Assembly: GCF_000004075.3 (NCBI RefSeq)
Contig: NC_026657.2
Coordinates: 37,496,732 to 37,560,731 of the forward strand
Reading direction: 5' to 3'
Length of the DNA stretch: 64,000 nt
DNA from: Cucumis sativus
Taxonomy: Eukaryota > Streptophyta > Magnoliopsida > Cucurbitales > Cucurbitaceae
Shown here in pieces: positions 1 to 12,935 of this stretch. The notes below the pieces were generated by a model. The model ran no database searches. It was not told where the DNA came from and was given only the letters and a program-made list of their open reading frames with translations. Position 1 is the stretch's first letter, and each line of letters opens with the position of its first letter. Made by a program: the position numbers and the translations under genes.

Positions 1-1626
1 TACAACCTTTAATGTGAACTAATTGTAAAGGTAGTGAATATAAAATTTCATTCGGGGTGTATTTTGGGATGATCAAAGGCAATGAAAATATGTTTTCTAA
101 CAAATTTATTTTTATGTAAATTTTTTTAGACATTTTTTAAAATAACAAAATAAATTTATAGCAAAATTTTGAATGATATTGATGATAGTTATCAGTGTAG
201 CATATTAATGATAAAATTTATTATAGATTGTAAATATTTTGTAAAACTTGTTATTTTTAAAAATATCAGTTTTTTTTATAAAAATTATTTCAAGGAATTA
301 TCAAGTAGCTTTAATTTTGTCCGAATCACTTGTTTTTTAAATTAAATAATTAATATTAAAATTGAATGTATTCCGTTCATAGAAAAACCATTATTTAAAA
401 TATTGTTATATTATTTGAGTTTATCAACTAATTTAACCTCTCTTTTTTTCAGATTTTATTACAACAATCAAAATTGTGAATAATGTTTAGAAAACTTAAT
501 TGCTTTCAAGTTATTGTCTTTAGAAATCATTCACTGTAATTCAATTCCAGATCTAACTTTGTTTACTTAATATAAATTAATACTATATCAAAATATATGT
601 GCTGAATTTATAATGTATCAGATTATAAAATATTTAAATATAATTTTTACTATTTTTGCAAGCATCTCTAATATAATTTATCAGAGAAAAAAAATGTCTT
701 TCCAATCTAATTTCTATTTGATCATAAAATTAACTTCAATTTAGTTAATGTTTCTTTTCTTTATTAATCTCTAAATTTGGACCTTTAGTGTTAATCTCTA
801 TCAACTAACTTAAATGAAACAGAGTTAATTAAGCTTCATCATTTTTCATTACTAATAAAATTAAAATTTCAAGTAAACAGACAATCACACAAACAGCTTA
901 GACCAAACTAGATTAGATACAAGCCTTTCTTTGGTCACAACTAAGAGTTAGGTTAAACTTGAAAACAAAGGAAATAAGCAGGCTTTACTTGGTACAAAGA
1001 TGGCAATGAGGATCGTTTCGAAGACTCTTTCTTCCGCTTTGATCGTTTTATGAATTTGATTGTCTATTGTGTTTCCTTTGGTGCACAACTAAACAAACAC
1101 CCTTTTACTCGCTTCACCTTATCTATTCCAATATGAAATGAGATGTTTTTATTGATAACAATAAAAACTGTGAGAAGACGTTAGAGTTGGTTTATGATAC
1201 CTACAGAAAGATTCATCCATTGGATATAAATATTTCCCTTACACCTTTCTTAAATGCAGAAATAGACAATACAGGCCATATGCATTGCAGGTTAGGCTTA
1301 ACTATGGTTTCATCTTCAACAGGAAGCAACAAAACCCCGTGATACATATTATTTTCCATCTTAAAATCATACCTTTTGTAGAGAAGATGATGATAGAAAA
1401 TCTAGAGTAAATAAGACCATGTTATATAAAACAAAAAAAAAAAAAACAAGAAAACAAAAAACTGTTACAGACCATATCCTATGTCTTGAAAACTTGTGCA
1501 TCCTTCACATTTCACGTATAACCATTAGTCCAACTGAGACCCATATCCTACCTTCCCAATTAGAGCCTAAGATGAGCAAGACGGTCTCTCATTCCCTGTC
1601 GTGTGGCATACACCTTTTTGTTGAAG
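1..1626. other. AT-rich intergenic DNA, no gene seen
   Basis: No open frame here looks like a gene. About 139-260 holds a MITE-like repeat (listed separately). The part nearest 1627 is likely the 3' UTR of the minus-strand ERD2-like gene. The reading frame at 1419-1703 overlaps that gene's last exon on the opposite strand and is a shadow. Confidence 0.6.
139..260. repeat. MITE-like AT-rich repeat, copy A
   Basis: Imperfect inverted ends (AAAATAACAA near 139-150 and TTGTTATTTTT near 249-258) enclose GATAGTTATCAGTG-like sequence and TTGTAAATATTTTG. The same arrangement of AAAATAACAAA, GCAAAATTTT, a GATAGT...ATC core and TAAATATTTT recurs at 57323-57500 and partly at 45811-45925. I recall this pattern as common between cucurbit genes, but family and exact ends are not settled. 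Confidence 0.4.
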
Positions 1627-4272
1627 TTACACCACTCCAGAGGGAAGGCGTAGAACAAGCTGTCCACCAACAAGACTGCAACCAGAATGGCATGTTATGT
1701 TAAGCTCATCGAGGAGTTGTCTAGATATATTAAGATTCCAATGTCAATCTATATTACCCACCTCTTGACATAATAATAACAGAAATCAGCAAGAATGAAA
1801 GTCTGAACGATCTCTGATAGGAGAACCATGGATGGCCATAATCCATAACCCAATGCTGTTAACAAACGTCCACGTGTATCCAGGACCTGCAGTAATTAAG
1901 GAAACATAAGAGTGTAAGGTACTGAAGTAAAATATATACAGGAATCAAAGTAGAATATGAGTCTCCGGGTTCTATTAACCTACCTGTAGGACCCAATGTG
2001 CACAACTCAAGAACCTTGCAACTCCTAAGGCAAACACATAATGTGCGGTAAACGGCTCAACAATCTAGGAGAGAGAATAACAGTGAAAACAAGTTATTGA
2101 AAGCTTTTTGAAAAGTATTAGGGAGGAAAACAACAGAATAAACTTGAAATACCAAAAATGCCAATATTACTTGAGCAAGGCAACCTGCAAAATCCAATCT
2201 ACAATCTTTAGATGTGGTGAAACACGGGAAACATTCCCCATACCTTTGTATTTTGCATGACGCGCAGCTGAGGTAGTACTGAAACAGCTTCAAGATAAAC
2301 ACAAAATGCCCATGCTATTCTATTAATTATGTTATGCACAGTTGTTGGATGGATCACAAAAGATAACAGAGCACAGGGTACCGCCTAAATCAATAAATAA
2401 GAAAGGGAAAAAAAGGGTCAGAAACAGTAACTTCAAGAACCAAACTTCATATCTCAAAGTTTTACCAAATCATCACATTCTTCCATGTTCACCGGGGATT
2501 TTAAAATATACATTTTAAACTATTCCACAATATATGCTTCAAAGAGATAACAGATTAATGACTTATACTAAAACATTACAATACAGTTCTAATCACTTTA
2601 TGTCGTGCCTTGGTTGAGATACAATTCTCAAATAATGATTTTGAATCAATGGCAGAATGAGAAAGTAATGCTACCTATCCAAACATCCAAACATTTGGTT
2701 ATGTAATTTAAAAACCAGATTGAACAAAACAGTCCCACTCCCAGCTCCAATCTGCTATCAGGAAATCTGAACAATTGAAGCAAATAAACATTGAATTGTT
2801 GACTCAGCCAAAAGGAATCTACTCTTGACTCAGCTAATTTAGATAGAGCCTACTCTTGTTCAAGTGAATAATAGCCTTCTTACTTGACTCTGAAGTGACC
2901 TTGATTATGATTTATTAACCATTGCAGTAAAACGTCAAAACATAAACAATGTACATTTCTTTTCATCCTTTTTTTTGTTCTTTTTCCCTTTTTTTTTTTC
3001 TTGGTTGAGAATAGATGTGACAATGAACATTCATAAAAAATCCAATATCCTACTCGAATCACACCCAATGTATTTCACATTGCAATAAAAACAAAGTAAA
3101 TGCTATAATGTTTTTAGGACCTTACGGTTCAGCTTTAAGTTGATCATCCAATTGTTCAATTGTAGAACAACAGAGTATCAGGTCTACCTTTAAAACAAAT
3201 CCAAACAAGCAGCAAGGTTATCAAATGTCATTATTATTTGGTTACTCAATAGCAGAATAGATCTCCCACATCATCCACTTTCAAAAATGGTCAAACAATA
3301 TTAAGCAGAAGATCAATATCGATCCAACCGTAGGTTCTTTTGAACTCGACTCTCATAAAGCAAATCCCATATTTTGAGTTTGTGTTTAAAAAAATGCAAA
3401 ACAAATGGTTGATGAATTAAAACTAAAAAAAGTTTGCGGTGAACTTACCACATAGTAAATGGGGAAATTATCTTTGTCTTCCATGTAGCTGGATCTAAGC
3501 TTAAACCGAATCATATAAATAACCCAAAGAGTCGTTACCAGAGTTGCTGTATCCAATAGTGTATGTATATCATATTCCATAACAAAACTACAATAAAGTC
3601 TAACAGCTAGAAAAATTGCCGTTAGTTCCTGAGATTTTAGTGAAAGTCCTGCAACCAAAGATGAGTACGACAACATTACAAACAAAAACAATCACAAACA
3701 CGGCAAGATCCAACAAAACAAAAAATCAGAACTGAAATTGTTTATTATGCAGAGGAAACAAAAAAAAAATCTAAAATCCTATTTCACAATTGTCTCTCAT
3801 AAGACCGCACACAATTTGAAGATTCAATGAGCAAGAAAGACGAATTGTTAATGGATAAAATAATATTTATATAATCAGAAAATAACAAAACATCGATGGA
3901 GATTGCATGATACTACAGAAAACAAGAACAAATTAAAACCCTAAAACGAATTCAGCATTTGAACACGATGAAGAAAAGAGTCAAACAACAATGATTAAAC
4001 AAAAATAAATAATAATAATAATAATAATAGAAAAAGGCCACGGCGAGACCTGCGCAAGTCCTCTCTTTCATGAGTTTGTAAATGAGGACGGAGATTCCGA
4101 TGGCGTGAACAGCCTCGGCAGCGACGAAAAGATTGTCGTGGTCATGAACCACAAAGCGCAAGAAAACAAGGGCAGCCATTCCAGAGACGACGGCCAGAAA
4201 GGCCTTGATCTTGGGGGGTTGACGTCGAACCCATGTGGCTACGGCCTGAATTGGCCTCTTGGTTGCCTTCAT
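1627..4272 (-). CDS. ERD2-like ER lumen protein-retaining receptor family protein
   Basis: Six coding exons on the minus strand: 4272-4050, 3648-3449, 2384-2244, 2064-1984, 1886-1762 and 1675-1627. All introns are GT-AG, and the 819 nt give 272 aa. The protein is multi-membrane-spanning. Recognisable segments are AFLAVVSGMAALVFLRFVVH, SLKSQELTAIFLAVRLYCSF, ...VYLEAVSVLPQLRVMQNTK, ...ARFLSCAHWVLQ and a C-terminal GGQLVLRLPSGVV. This matches the longer plant ERD2-like subfamily (Arabidopsis AT1G75760 type, also about 272 aa) rather than the short canonical KDEL receptor ERD2 of about 215 aa. Expected place is Golgi/ER membranes; its cargo role is less proven than that of true ERD2. Start: ATG at 4272, since the family begins MK-TKRPI. 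The open frame runs upstream to 4482, but that part is not like the family. A six-base G-box lies at 4496-4501. If intron 5 is retained the protein would end KRWVI instead. Confidence 0.93.
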
Positions 4273-4495
4273 TACAGGATTTGGGACTCTCTCTGTCTCG
4301 GCGAGAAGAGGGATGAAGAAGAGTCGGGCGAGAATGGTTCGGTTTCTACGGCTGTGGGTTTGAAGGATTTCGTGTTTTTTTTGTTTTTTTTTGCCTTTTT
4401 GTGAAGAAATATTATAAATCCGGACCCATGGGTCGGATCCATTACCATACCCCGTCAGGATCCCGATGGTAAGTCTTCCCATTCATTTATTGTGA

Positions 4496-4501
4496 CACGT
4501 G
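4496..4501. promoter_or_regulatory. G-box CACGTG upstream of the ERD2-like gene
   Basis: A perfect CACGTG palindrome lies about 224 bases upstream of the ATG of the minus-strand ERD2-like gene. G-boxes bind bHLH and bZIP factors in plants; its activity here is inferred from position only. Confidence 0.35.
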
Positions 4502-7130
4502 TGATGTTGGTGAGCGGGATTTAGTTGGGCTTGCCCCTTTATTAAGTTAGGTTACTTGTTTTGATGTTTTTTCTTTTCTATTCAAATGTAATTTTAATTC
4601 CTCTACTTTTTAGTTTAGTATTATGTGTTTTTTAAGTATCTAAATTTAGCTTCTCTACTTGGTAATAAATTTTTTAATTAGTTTTATACTATTTTCTCTT
4701 TTCAAAAACAAAATTAGTCTTTATCAACTTTTTTATTACACAAAATTTTAAAATTTGTGTCCACAATTGAGATTGATTTTTTTCACATGATCTTAAAGAA
4801 AATTGGGAAGAGGTGTAAAAGTCGGAGTTTAGATTTATTATTTGAGTCGATAAATATATGTCAATTGAGAAGCAATCAAGTTCTACTTCGTCGAACATAC
4901 TACATTCTCGAGCACTAAGAACAACCTAGTGTCGCTAAAGTTTTACACCCAACATAGGTAATTGTTAGAAGAAATGCATTATAAATAGACATATTTTGAC
5001 AACCTGAAGAGTGAGTAATTTTTAAGAGAGAGGTTTAACATCATTTTTCATGTTTTTAATTGAACTAACTTAGGCATCAAAGTGTGATAGACTCAACACT
5101 ACATTAGTGCAAGAATCTCTTGTGCAAGTGAACTCGATAATCAATACTAGACTAAGAGAAGTGTGTTAGAGGTCAAATCCATAAAGTCATACAAGATTCG
5201 AATAAATGGTTTGTCGATTGCTAGATAGAGGCTTCAAGGAAAAAAAAAAAAAAAGCAAGGAGGATGATAGGGAGGAAGAAACGTTGGCCATTATGTTGTT
5301 TTGTAGTAATCAACGTAAAATGTAAAGTAGCTATAAAGCTTGAGTTTATGATTGATGTGAAGGTGAGCATAAGTGGGAATAGAAAGTTTAGGAGATTAAA
5401 GTTGTTACGTATTAAAATTTTAATAATAATTGTTAGCACGTAAACGGGCTCACTCATATTTAATCCAAATGCATTGCTTTGCTATAAAGGTGAGTTAATT
5501 ATTTTTTTAATGTAAATATGAACTTAAAATTTGTATTAAATAATAATAATAATATATTTTTCATGAAATATTGTTGGAAGAGTTGAAATTTAGATTACCG
5601 ACTTTGTTTCTTTTATATAAATATTTGTTGGATAAGAAACAACGATTAAAAAATAAATTAGATTTTTATCTTAATTAGGTTTTGGTTATTGCAAAATTAT
5701 TTTGTCACCTTTAGTTATGAAATTAAATAAAATAAATATATACATAAGTAATGTAAATATGTGAATTTATAAATTACATAAAAAAACAATATATTTTTTC
5801 ATATAATATTGTTGAGAGTTGAAGTTTTAGACCACGTGACTTTGTTGCATTTTTTAAAAATATTTGTTAGATAAAAAACTAGGAAATAAGTTATAGTTTT
5901 CTTGTTAGGTATGTTTTTTTTCTTTAAATAAAAATATATTCCTTTTAAGAAATCATCGAAATTTAGGAAATAAAATAAATAAGTTAGGTTTTAGATTTAT
6001 TTTCCTTTTAAAACAATTATATTGTTTTAGAAATTGATTGAAATTTAAGAAGAAAATTGATATTTGCAAGAATTGAACTCTTAAACATGATAGTTTTATA
6101 CTAAGGACACCGTTACAGAAGACCCATAAGTTAGTTAAAATAAAATATTATTTAATACATATTGTAATACGGCACTTTAAAAACGATAATGTGAGAGGCA
6201 CGTATCTCTGACCTCTTAAAGTTTATGAACTAACATCAATTCAGAAATTGATGAACAAACATTTTAACTTTACATAAACATATGTCCTCAAACATAAAAT
6301 TATAAATGTAATGGTAACTATATGTCAATTTTTCTTGCTCTATCTAACAATATTACACGATTTCAATATTAAATCGATGTATCTAAAATTATATTTATAC
6401 TAACTCATGCCCCCACTACACAAAAGTTGGGATATGCCATTGAGTGTGCCTTGAAGGATGTATGTGCCATTTGCGAGCTCTGCTTAGCTATTTTTGTTCG
6501 ATCACTCAAGTTAAAATTCGAAGAAGTTTGACTTTATCTTTTTAAATGTACAACAACTTTTTAGTTTGTGTAAAAAATACCCTAAATTTTTAAAAGATTT
6601 TAAGAAGTCCTAAATTTTTTTTAAATGGTTCAAAAATATCATTATCGATAATTTTGCATGAAACTTTAAAATTTTGTTTAAAAAATAACTTCACTATTAG
6701 AAAGTTTCATAAATAGATTTTTTTTTGTTGAACTTACATAAGTTAAAGTCTATAAAATATAATGATCAAAATTAACAAGAATTTTTCAAAACTTCATAAA
6801 TTAAAAGGTAAACTTCTTATATTTAATAAATTAAGCTTATCAAACCTAATCTATTTTACTGTTATACTTTGTTATCTACATTTTAAGAGTGTTTTGAAAA
6901 AGCAAACTAAAATCAGAAAAACTAAAAAATAGTTTTTAAACATCAACATTTTCAAATATAGTAACAAAAAAATATTAACTCAAAAATCAAAACAAACTGA
7001 AAGAAAACAAAATTATATTTTTCTCAAGAACCACTTTTTCTTTTAATAAGATTCTAAAAAATCTATTAGTTTAGCCATTTAGTAGCAAGTATAAAATGGC
7101 AATTTCAAACATTCTTCAACCATAGGGCCA
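4502..7130. other. AT-rich spacer, no gene seen
   Basis: Low-complexity AT-rich DNA with frequent stops in all frames and no plausible exon. The frames at 4689-4898 and 5221-5457 lack splice context and any protein resemblance. Short degenerate blocks near 5550-5890 repeat one another (ATATTGTTGGAAGAGTTGAAATTTAGA and a diverged copy about 260 bases later), suggesting an old local duplication. Confidence 0.5.
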
Positions 7131-7136
7131 AAAATC

Positions 7137-7192
7137 GACCGTTGAAAATCGTAGCCGTGGGAAACCAATTTCTCCCCTTCATTCAACGGTCA
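7137..7192. promoter_or_regulatory. Two MSA-like (Myb) elements
   Basis: GACCGTTGA at 7137-7145 (reverse TCAACGGTC) and TCAACGGTCA at 7183-7192 are opposed copies of the AACGG-core MSA element. In plants three-repeat Myb factors use this element to drive G2/M genes. Both lie 65-120 bases before the start codon of the coiled-coil gene at 7258. Function is inferred. Confidence 0.5.
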
Positions 7193-7257
7193 CTTTATAC
7201 TCATCGTCGAACACTGTCTTCTCTTGTTCTCCTGTGTTCCTGTTCTGTGGATCGTAA

Positions 7258-9303
7258 ATGGGAAAATCCGATAGATCTAAACCTTCGATTGAACGGCGAA
7301 ATTGGGGCAAAATCTTCAATGGTCTCACACAAATGCTACGGACGCAACAAAATCAGCTCGAAACACTCGTCACTGAGCGAAAACTTCTCGAAGACCGCGT
7401 TAAAATGCAGCACGAACGATGGGTCGCTGATATTCGTCTTTACGAGGACCATGTTTCTCAGGTTCCTTTTTATATCTCTTCATTTTTGTGGAATTCTTCA
7501 TCTAAGAATTGGAACTTCCACTCTTCCTCTGAAAATTAGGGTTTCTGATGGATTTTTGGAAATTGCTTCTTGTCTAGATGAGGGATGAGTTGTTTTTGCA
7601 AGATATGGAACGCTCATTTCAAGCCTCGAAATCAGATCTGCTCGCTGGAATGAAGCAGACGGAGCTCTATGTCTGCCGATTGAAAATAGGTTTTTGTTTA
7701 TTTTTCCCCTTTTGATCTTTTGAAATTATGAATTGTCAAAGCATTGAATGGAGAAAATTCATGATGTTTCATAGGCGCAATCTTACTTTCCTCCGTATTT
7801 TAGTCAATTTTGAGGAATGCAAATCGAAATGCGACACTAAGAAGTAAATTCAAGGACGCTTGCGTATGCATTAGATTAGCTATAAAGTCAGTGTGAGAAT
7901 GAAGTTCATCTTCATTATGCAACTTCCCTTGAGGAAATAAAACTCTAATTGGAATATTTTAGGAACCAAGGTAGTACAGGTGCTTTGTTCCACACTGGTT
8001 AGAATGGGATGACCAATGTTATACTTGCGTGGCTTAACTCTTCCACACCAATAACTGGATTTTGGGTTGTGGTTCTCTAAGGTACTTAAGTACCTAACAA
8101 ATATGATTCAAAATACTTCAATGAACTCTCGTTTGTATTTGCTGTATTGTAATTTGTTTTATTACAATAGGAAGAGAGGAACGTCTATACCTTTGGCAAT
8201 GTTGGGATTCTCAGATCTGACTATATTATACTGGCTTGTGTTTTCCTAATGCAGAACATTCAGAAGCTGAGTTAGAGGATTTTAAATCTTTCTTTGACGA
8301 TTTCATCGCTCATAAGAACTCCAAGCTACAAGTATGGTTCATCGACTTCTTTATAATTCCAGTTAAGAATAGCAGGACAAATTCTAATCTTCTGTCTCTG
8401 ATTGCAGGAATCATTTTTAAGAAGTGCATCAGAACCAGCTGAAGCAAATGGTGGAGGAGAAGGTGGTATGTCCAAATTTGGAAATACAGATGAAGTGAGA
8501 CGTTCTGAGGCATTGGAAAGCGAAGTAAGGAGGTTTAGGAGTGAGTATGAAAAACTCGCCTCAGAAAAGAGTTCGGAGGTGTCTGCGCTGGTGACCGAGA
8601 ATAAATTTGTATGGAATCAATATAATGTTATAGAAGCCGATTACTCTAGTAAATTGAAGAATAAGCACTCAGAGCTTGAACGTGCACATCTAAAGGTAGA
8701 GGAACTTCTAGCCACATTGGAACAATTACAGAGCTCAAACAATGAGAAGGATGATGTTATTGCAATGTTACGAAACCAAGTCGGGAAGATGGAAACTGAC
8801 TCATTTAAATTAAAAGACGAAATTTCCAGACTTTCACACGACTTAGAAGTGCAAAGGAAGTCTGTGAATGCAACTGCCACACCCGTGTTGAAACCATGCA
8901 AGGCAGGACTTAGGACATCTGGTTTGGGAGGCAAAAATGGCTCGCGGAGCCGAAGTAATGTCATTGTCAACAAAGATGCATATTCTGCACAACCTTCTCA
9001 TTCGGTAAGTAGACTATGATAATATGTAAATTATTTATGCAGATAATGATTTTGATTTTGAACATTTTACTTTTTGTGGTCCATTTTGTGTGTTCATATG
9101 GAAAGTTGAATACCTTGGGTAATTGTCAATTTAGGCTGGTATTGGGGTAGTTTATTTAAGATTCTAACTCAAATTCAACTTTTCACTGTGAGTAGGGAAA
9201 CCAAATGAAGAGAGGCGCTGGTGATATTTCAGATCCAGGGACTCCAAGGTTGTTCACCTCTAGTTTCAAGGTCCCTAAACTGAAGAACGAAATCAATTTG
9301 TAG
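7258..9303 (+). CDS. Plant coiled-coil protein of unknown function
   Basis: Five exons: 7258-7461, 7578-7689, 8255-8331, 8408-9004 and 9196-9303. All are GT-AG, and the 1098 nt give 365 aa. I do not recognise a named family. Residues about 20-95 and 170-300 are rich in E, K, L, Q and R with heptad-like leucine spacing (for example LESEVRRFRSEYEKL and LERAHLKVEELLATLEQL), so most of the protein should be coiled coil. The tail is basic and Ser/Gly rich (KNGSRSRSN) and ends in TPRLFTSSFKVPKLKNE, which resembles a short conserved C-terminal motif. There is no membrane segment or signal peptide. Start: the ATG at 7258 begins MGKSDRSKPS; the overlapping frame from 7142 ends inside intron 1 and is a shadow. 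The two MSA motifs suggest mitotic expression, so a cytoskeletal or spindle role is possible but unproven. Confidence 0.8.
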
Positions 9304-9677
9304 ATTTGCTAGTGTGTTACTTATAGCTGTGTGTGATCAATAATAATGTATTATTGCTGTTGCTGAAAAATGAAAATAGTTGTCAGTTATTTTATATATA
9401 ATGTATAATGAATTATTCATTATTTTTCCAATGTAACAACTAAATTATCAATCAGAATGTCTGTTTTAGGAAACTTTTAACATAAAATAGTAGTATTGTG
9501 GGCATATTGATAATATGCCGTCAGCCTCTATAGAGTAGACAACTTCCGCAAAACTTCTTATATCTAACAAAGAAAACTGCAACTACATTTTACATCATAC
9601 TTACGAATCTTTTCAAAGTATGCCTCCCATATACTATTTGTTATGCATTAAGTAGGTTTCGCATCGGTGCTGGACAG

Positions 9678-10055
9678 TTACGACGGAGGTGACCACTTGG
9701 ACCTAAAGTAAGGACGGTTCCACAGCAATATCAGCAGCAGAAACAGCAACACCGCGGCGCCCCAAGGTGAGGTCCTCTCTGCCTCCTGAGCCGACCTGCT
9801 CTTAGTTCTCATGGAAGCAGAACCAACTGTACCAGACACAGCTACAGAATTTGCAACAAAGATCATCAAAAACGGCAAAGCCAAAAGTAATAGCTTGAAG
9901 TCCAACACCATCTGCTGAGACTGCAAAGAAAGCAAAAGAACGACGACGCCGAGGAATGCGAGCAGCGGCATAGGCGGGAGAGACATGGAAGACATTTTTC
10001 TCTCAGTCCATCCATACTTCCACTCGGGACCTCTTTCCTCCACCACCCAACTCAT
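9678..10055 (-). CDS. Small plant transmembrane protein, unknown function
   Basis: Single-exon frame of 125 aa starting at ATG 10055. Residues 1-25 are polar and basic (MSWVVEERGPEWKYGWTERK). Then come hydrophobic stretches at about 28-45 (PLLAFLGVVVLLLSLQ), 51-75 (VLDFKLLLLALPFLMIF...) and 98-112 (GAAVLLFLLLILLW), followed by a basic tail PYFRSKWSPPS. Three membrane spans are likely. The loop at about 76-97 is Ser/Thr/Arg rich. It lies tail to tail with the coiled-coil gene (stop at 9303), leaving about 370 bases for both 3' UTRs. I recognise no named family. The frame at 10052-10435, directly upstream, looks like 5' UTR or chance, not a second gene. Confidence 0.7.
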   Translation of the reverse strand: MSWVVEERGPEWKYGWTERKMSSMSLPPMPLLAFLGVVVLLLSLQSQQMVLDFKLLLLALPFLMIFVANSVAVSGTVGSASMRTKSRSAQEAERTSPWGAAVLLFLLLILLWNRPYFRSKWSPPS

Positions 10056-12414
10056 GGTCTTTTCAGGTTAGAAGCTTTCCTTTTACTTTTTGGTGTAACA
10101 ATCTGCAAAATAGACACAGAATCTGATACGCAAATGGTGAAATATTGAAGAGGGAGACTTGGCTTTTTTATAAGTAAATTCCCAACCGACCTTCCTCTAA
10201 GCACAGGGATGTTCTTGGAAGATTTGATCTCAATCTGTTCCAGACAGCAATAGATAAATATGAGAATGCGGCTGTTTAGATTTTTTTTTTTTTGGTTTGT
10301 TGTTTTGCAGTAAAGAACGAACACATGGAGGCCATGCAATGGACTTGACAAAAGCTTGTCATATGTAGTTTGTAAAGATATTGTTTCTACTTTTCTTTTC
10401 AAAGGAGAGATAGTGTAGGTTAAGTGTTGCTGCAAAAAGAGAAATTGAATCCAAAGTATTATAGCATAGTATAAAAGAATTTTGCAAATTTAGCTATGTT
10501 TTTAGAGCCTAAAAGGTAGATCATATTGTTATAGCAGTAGCAGTAGAGTATATGATGTAATACTAAACCTACCCTTGTAATTACCAACAATATAAATAAA
10601 AGGTATCTCCATAAGCTAGAGATCAATTCATTTTTACATGCGTATTGTTCTTGTTCTTGAAGTTGATGCTCCCCTACCATGTTCTGTATCTAGAAGTGAT
10701 CCAATTTTTTATATACTTCATAACTTTTTTTAGTTAATGGGTATTACCATTTTGCAACTTTTTTTCAAATAAAGTAAAAGCAGCTGATTCACTTTTTCAT
10801 TTAAACTCGATAAAAATTGTTTAAAATAAATTTAAAAATTTATTTTTAATGGCTGTCAAACATTTTAATTCTTTCTAAATTTTATCACTTTTGGATAAGA
10901 TAGTCTTTACTTTGTAAATTGAAGCACAATAACCGGAAAGACAAACATGCAAGTTAAGTAATACATGAAACAGAGTTTTTGGCAAAGAAGCTTTACCTTT
11001 TGGGAATGAGGGAAAACTTTGAAATAGTGCTTGAAGATAGTAGAAAATTCGTTCCTCAAAATATGTTTTTCAATTGTGTAGTTTGAAGCTTGATTTGTTC
11101 ATCAAAATTGCAGAAAAATAAAAAGCAAGGGAAGTTGGAGTTTTGGTCAAGTGAAATTTTATGTGTTTACAATTCAGAGGAAACCCCAAATCTATTTTGT
11201 AGAATAATTTGAAAGCTAGTTTTAATTAAGTGTTTATTTTCCTTTTAAATTACATACATTGATTGGTCGTTTTCCTAAAGTTTTATTTTTATTACCCAAA
11301 CTATCTAAATTTTAGTAATACATTGGAACAAAGTTTTTGCATAAATAACTATACATATATATATCATGAGTGTCACATCTCACTCATTAAATGAAAGAGG
11401 TATGAAAAATTTGCATACAACAGTGACAAACACTAGAAAAATTTCCTATTTATCATACATGATATAGGCTGTTTGAATTTGAACTAATTATTTGGGTTTT
11501 TTTTCCTTATGATATAAAGGTATTTTTAATATTTCTTTTAATAAAATTTTGGTTGGTTTATTGGTTTGCTATTTTAATTGATAGTCTGATTTTCAAAACA
11601 TAAGTTTAAATTTAACTATTTTTTTTAAGTTAATGGCACTACCCAACATATTGAAAAATTTATAGACGAGAAGCTTAAATGAAAATTGACTTAAATTTAG
11701 AAGACATTAAGTGTTTTGACCTTCTTGTCTTCTACCTTTGTCATCCAAAATACCAACAAATCATGCATATTTCTTCTTTGTATTTTCCACACTGGATGAA
11801 CATTTAAGAAACTAAAGAAATCAGAGATTTGTAGTGTTATCAATACATGTTGAATGAGCTTAAGTAATTAGACCTCACTCCTACCATCCTACTCCCTATT
11901 CGATACTGAAGTGAGGTTCATCCTTGTCTTCTTCTCTTTCATATTCACAAGAAAATTTGTGAAAATTAGATTGTTAGAAGATCCAAACAAAACCTCCAAT
12001 TAGTTGGGGTAGAATTGATGATGAGTATAGAAAACGAAATATATTAATGTGAGACCTCCTAGATGAAACAAAGTATAAATTCAACCATAATTTATGTTCA
12101 AAATATACATTATCACAACCTTAAATTAAAAAGTAATAGGAACAATTTTTTTTAAAAAAAAACCTAGAAAATTTATAATTGGGTAAACCAAGAACAAAGA
12201 AATATAGGAGTAGGAGTAGGGCACTAATTCCCCAAAAGAATCAAAGCCACTGGCGGGTTTCTTAATTTTCATCCCAAATTTTTTCAAAACGCTTTTCTTT
12301 CCTTTCCTAATCCCCAGTGTTCTTCCTTCCAAGTCCTATACTCCACAACACTCAACCACTTCACCACCATAGATTTCTTCCAACAAACCCTTTGATTTTG
12401 TTTCTGTTCCTAGA
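10056..12414. other. AT-rich spacer, no gene seen
   Basis: Contains the 5' region of the small membrane protein gene (first few hundred bases) and the promoter and 5' UTR of the nuclear protein gene starting at 12415. Between them I see only AT-rich sequence. A purine/pyrimidine-rich segment at 11880-11960 has no coding potential. Confidence 0.5.
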
Positions 12415-12904
12415 ATGTCTTCTCAAGATCAAAAGCCGCTAAAGAAAGCCAAACCGGAGCTGGACGATTCCGATGACGGAATGAGCCTCGGTGCCCTTTT
12501 GCAAGAAAAGAGGAAGAAACTCTTAAATGTGGGTTCTAAACTTCTCTCAAAGCCCAAGAAGGAAGAACTTCAGGGAGTTGATGGGTTGGGAAAATCTCCC
12601 AAAATAGATTCTGGGTCTGCTCCAAAGGGCTTCAAGGTTAAGAAAGAAGAGCGTTTCAACACTGTTGATGATGGTTTTGACGATAAGCCTGCTAAAAAGA
12701 GCTCTGTTGCCAAACGTGATACGGTTCATACATCTTTCTATTTAGTCTTTTTTTTCTTCGCATTTTGCTTCTGTTACTGTTTGGATTAGTGAGTGTTCGA
12801 AAGTAGAGATATTGATGTAGTAGACAATAATAGGGAGTTTTATTAGTATGGTTCTGGAGATTTTTAGCAATGTGCATCTCTAGCATGTGGAATTTGAATG
12901 ATTG

Positions 12905-12935
<31 letters not shown>

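Noticed and set aside
4105-4404. 99-codon plus-strand frame over ERD2-like exon 1
   Set aside because: Antisense shadow of a clearly recognised exon.
7142-7588. 148-codon plus-strand frame overlapping the coiled-coil gene start
   Set aside because: It is out of frame with the gene, runs through intron 1 and has no protein resemblance.
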